Origin: Verrucomicrobiota bacterium
GTDB taxonomy: Bacteria > Verrucomicrobiota > Verrucomicrobiia > Chthoniobacterales > Terrimicrobiaceae
Assembly (NCBI GenBank): GCA_018970255.1
Contig: JAGWWS010000004.1
Span: 1 to 64,000, forward strand
Direction: 5' to 3'
DNA: 64,000 nt
Every line of letters begins with the position of its first letter. The first letter of the stretch is position 1. Made by a program: the position numbers and the translations under genes. The notes beneath the pieces are model-generated. The model did no database searches and was not told the DNA's origin. It saw only the letters and a list, made by a program, of their open reading frames with translations. Positions 62,152-64,000 of the stretch are shown in pieces.

Positions 62152-62874
62152 ATGATCCGCCACGACCAGCGCAGCCCGCGCCAAATCCGCCCCGTCACCA
62201 TCGAGAAAAACATCGCCCCGCACGCGCAGGGCTCGGTTTTGATCTCCTTCGGCAACACCAAAGTCATCTGCGCCGCCACCATCGAGGAGTCTGTGCCCCG
62301 TTGGATGAAGGAGCAAAACAAGACCGGCGGCTGGATCACCGCCGAATACTCCATGCTCCCCTACAGCACCCTCACGCGCAAACAGCGCGACTCTTCGCGC
62401 GGCAAGCCCGACGGCCGCGGCACCGAGATCCAACGCCTCATCGGCCGCTCGCTCCGCGCCGTTGCCGACCTCGAAAAACTCGGGCCCCGCACGCTCTGGG
62501 TCGATTGCGATGTCCTGCAAGCCGATGGCGGCACCCGCACCGCAGCCATCACGGGCGCTTCGATTGCCGTCGAACTCGCCGCCCGTTGGCTCGTGCAGGA
62601 GGGGAAAACCCCCGCCCCGGCTGTGAAAAACCGCGTCGCCGCAGTGAGCGTGGGCGTTGTCGGGGGAGAAATCCTCGTGGACCTCGACTACCCCGAGGAC
62701 AAGGACGCCTGCGTGGACATGAATGTCGTCATGACGGACAAGTTCGACTTCGTCGAAGTCCAGGGCAGCGGCGAGGAGAATGTCTTCTCCGCCGCCCAAC
62801 TCGAAGGAATGGTCTCCGCCGCCCGAGACGGCATTTCCCAGCTCCTCGAAATCCAAAAAGCCGCCCTCGACTAA
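62152..62874 (+). CDS. rph: Ribonuclease PH
   Basis: A 240-residue phosphorolytic 3'-5' exoribonuclease that trims tRNA 3' ends and degrades RNA, acting as a hexamer. Typical family segments are visible: RHDQRSPRQIRPVTIEKN, GSVLISFGNTKVICAA, GWITAEYSMLPYSTL, RGTEIQRLIGRSLRA, WVDCDVLQADGGTRTAAI and EVQGSGEENVF. The conserved Asp and Arg residues for phosphate and metal binding are intact. ATG at 62152 gives the usual N-terminus MIRHDQR. It is followed after 13 bases by lgt. Confidence 0.95.
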   Translation: MIRHDQRSPRQIRPVTIEKNIAPHAQGSVLISFGNTKVICAATIEESVPRWMKEQNKTGGWITAEYSMLPYSTLTRKQRDSSRGKPDGRGTEIQRLIGRSLRAVADLEKLGPRTLWVDCDVLQADGGTRTAAITGASIAVELAARWLVQEGKTPAPAVKNRVAAVSVGVVGGEILVDLDYPEDKDACVDMNVVMTDKFDFVEVQGSGEENVFSAAQLEGMVSAARDGISQLLEIQKAALD

Positions 62875-62887
62875 CCAGCATCCCGCC

Positions 62888-63829
62888 GTGCCGCTGCTCG
62901 CCTATGTCCACGACCTCAGCCCGTTCGCGCTGCGGTTCGGCGAGGGCTTCGGCATCCGCTGGTATGGGCTCGCGTATGTCGCCGCCTTCCTTGCTGGCTA
63001 CGGCATTTGCCTGCACCTCGCCCGCCGCGGCTTCAGCGACATAGCGCCCGGCGCCATCGCCGATTTCATCACCGGCACCGCGCTCTTCGGCGTCGTCCTC
63101 GGCGGCCGCCTGGGCTACATGCTGTTTTACGACTTAGAAAATTTCGCGCGCGACCCGCTCCTGGTTTTCAAGCTCTGGGACGGCGGCATGTCCAGCCACG
63201 GCGGCATCCTCGGCATCGTCATTTTCACATTCATCTACGCCCGCCGGAAAAAAATCCCCTGGCTCAATGTCGGCGACACCGTCGTCGTGGCCGCACCCGT
63301 GGGAATTTTCCTCGGCCGCTGCGCGAATTTCATCAACGGCGAACTCTACGGCCGCCCCGCCAGCGTCCCCTGGGCGGTCCAATTCCCCGCCGAACTCCAC
63401 GAAATCGACCCCGCCCGCGCCCAGGCAGCCCTCGACTCCGCCGCCGCTGCGAACCCCGCCTGGAATTCCATCCCAGCCCTCATCGCAAACGCCTCCGATC
63501 CCCGCCTCTCCGAAATCCTCGCCCAGCACCTCACCCCCCGACACCCCTCGCAAATCTACGCCGCCCTGCTCGAAGGCGCCGCGCTCTTCGCCATTCTTTG
63601 GATCCTGCGCACCCGCTTCCGCCTGCCAGACGGCATCCTCACCGGCGTGTTTTTCATCACCTACGCCCTCCTCCGCATCATCGGCGAATTTTTCCGCGAA
63701 CCCGATGCCCCGCCCACCCTCGCCCTCACGCGCGGGCAATTCCTCTCCCTCTTCCTCCTCCTCATCGGGGCCGCCTTCCTCGCCGCCGCGAAACTCCGCC
63801 CCACCTGGGCGCCGTGCTTCCGCCGTTGA
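62888..63829 (+). CDS. lgt: Prolipoprotein diacylglyceryl transferase
   Basis: A 313-residue inner-membrane enzyme with about seven helices that transfers diacylglycerol from phosphatidylglycerol to the lipobox Cys of prolipoproteins. Diagnostic are IRWYGLAYVAAF near the start, FKLWDGGMSSHGGILG (about 93-108) and the Lgt signature GRCANFINGELYGRP (about 144-158). The family's RHPSQ-like segment is TPRHPSQIYAAL. It is slightly long because of an insertion of about 50 residues (165-215) before that segment. GTG at 62888 is the only plausible start. It would serve the lipoproteins at 57.5-58.4 kb and others. Confidence 0.93.
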   Translation: MPLLAYVHDLSPFALRFGEGFGIRWYGLAYVAAFLAGYGICLHLARRGFSDIAPGAIADFITGTALFGVVLGGRLGYMLFYDLENFARDPLLVFKLWDGGMSSHGGILGIVIFTFIYARRKKIPWLNVGDTVVVAAPVGIFLGRCANFINGELYGRPASVPWAVQFPAELHEIDPARAQAALDSAAAANPAWNSIPALIANASDPRLSEILAQHLTPRHPSQIYAALLEGAALFAILWILRTRFRLPDGILTGVFFITYALLRIIGEFFREPDAPPTLALTRGQFLSLFLLLIGAAFLAAAKLRPTWAPCFRR

Positions 63830-64000
63830 AAATCGCCGCCGCAATCGCCCTCGCGCTCGCCGCCGCCGTGGTGTTCCTTCTCCGCATGCCGCGTTTCGAA
63901 TCCCAGCCCCGCCCGGCATCCACATTCGGGGAAGCCCTCGAAAAATTCGCCACCCTGCGCGCCTCCGAGTCCACCCTTCCGCTCCACCCCGAGGGCGCAA
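63814..64000 (+). CDS. Membrane-anchored protein, N-terminal part, cut by window edge
   Basis: The first 62 codons of a frame that is open to the right edge. GTG at 63814 overlaps lgt by 16 bases. An N-terminal hydrophobic helix (IAAAIALALAAAVVFLL) looks like a signal anchor or uncleaved signal peptide, followed by Pro- and Ser-rich sequence (PRFESQPRPASTFGEALEKFATLR). Too little is present to identify a family. Its close spacing suggests co-transcription with rph and lgt. Confidence 0.5.
   Translation, partial: MLPPLKIAAAIALALAAAVVFLLRMPRFESQPRPASTFGEALEKFATLRASESTLPLHPEGA

Noticed and set aside
62041-62856. N-terminal extension of the ABC fusion frame by about 270 codons
   Set aside because: This part is antisense to rph and shows no domain; the TerB-like domain begins soon after the GTG at 62040.

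Overview
The window most resembles a GC-rich member of the PVC superphylum, probably Verrucomicrobiota. This is inferred from the gene content and not from any rRNA, since none is present: a DUF2723/TPR membrane glycosyltransferase, Deg9-like PDZ proteases, a TerB-FHA-ABCG fusion transporter, a TatD with a long insertion, FecR-type envelope proteins and a large exopolysaccharide (EPS) locus. Base composition is mosaic. Housekeeping stretches are very GC-rich, while parts of the polysaccharide locus (about 34-38 kb, 45-47 kb and the first 1.8 kb) are visibly AT-richer, which suggests acquired segments.

Layout. 0-6 kb: the right end of an IS1595-type insertion sequence abuts a minus-strand sugar operon read glf, cupin, GT2, GT39, O-antigen-ligase-like. 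6-12 kb: a GbsR/MarR regulator, TatD, a secreted protease overlapped by a catalytically dead paralogue, a secreted nuclease with a helix-hairpin-helix tail, and upp. 12-16 kb: a small ribbon-helix-helix-like protein diverges from a short SRAP/HMCES-like protein that ends in a putative sliding-clamp motif; then an RND efflux permease without partners. 16-23 kb: three large polytopic glycosyltransferase-like proteins (GT39, YfhO-like, DUF2723+TPR). 23-26 kb: purine nucleoside phosphorylase, a WcaJ-like initiating sugar-phosphate transferase, aroD and tRNA-His.

26-54.6 kb is one long plus-strand EPS assembly region. It starts with a FecR-domain protein carrying twelve 15-residue repeats. Next is a strange fusion of a dead transposase-like domain with an outer-membrane barrel, followed by Wza-like export protein, tyrosine autokinase (Wzc), flippase (Wzx), polymerase (Wzy), about eight glycosyltransferases, methyltransferases including a tandem FkbM pair, an acyltransferase, gmd, an asparagine-synthase-like amidotransferase, a WcaF-like acetyltransferase, a frameshift-broken VanZ-like gene and a WecG/TagA transferase. 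A perfect GNRA-loop terminator separates it from a convergent second initiating transferase and another O-antigen-ligase-like gene (54.6-57.5 kb). 57.5-64 kb: two small lipoproteins, the ABC fusion, rph, lgt and the start of an unidentified gene.

How they work together: a sugar-phosphate transferase loads the lipid carrier, glycosyltransferases and modifying enzymes build the repeat unit (gmd supplies GDP-4-keto-6-deoxymannose, glf UDP-galactofuranose), Wzx flips it, Wzy-type proteins polymerise or ligate it, and Wzc with the Wza-like protein and perhaps the barrel protein control length and export. Most neighbours overlap by 1-4 bases or are only a few bases apart, which indicates translational coupling.
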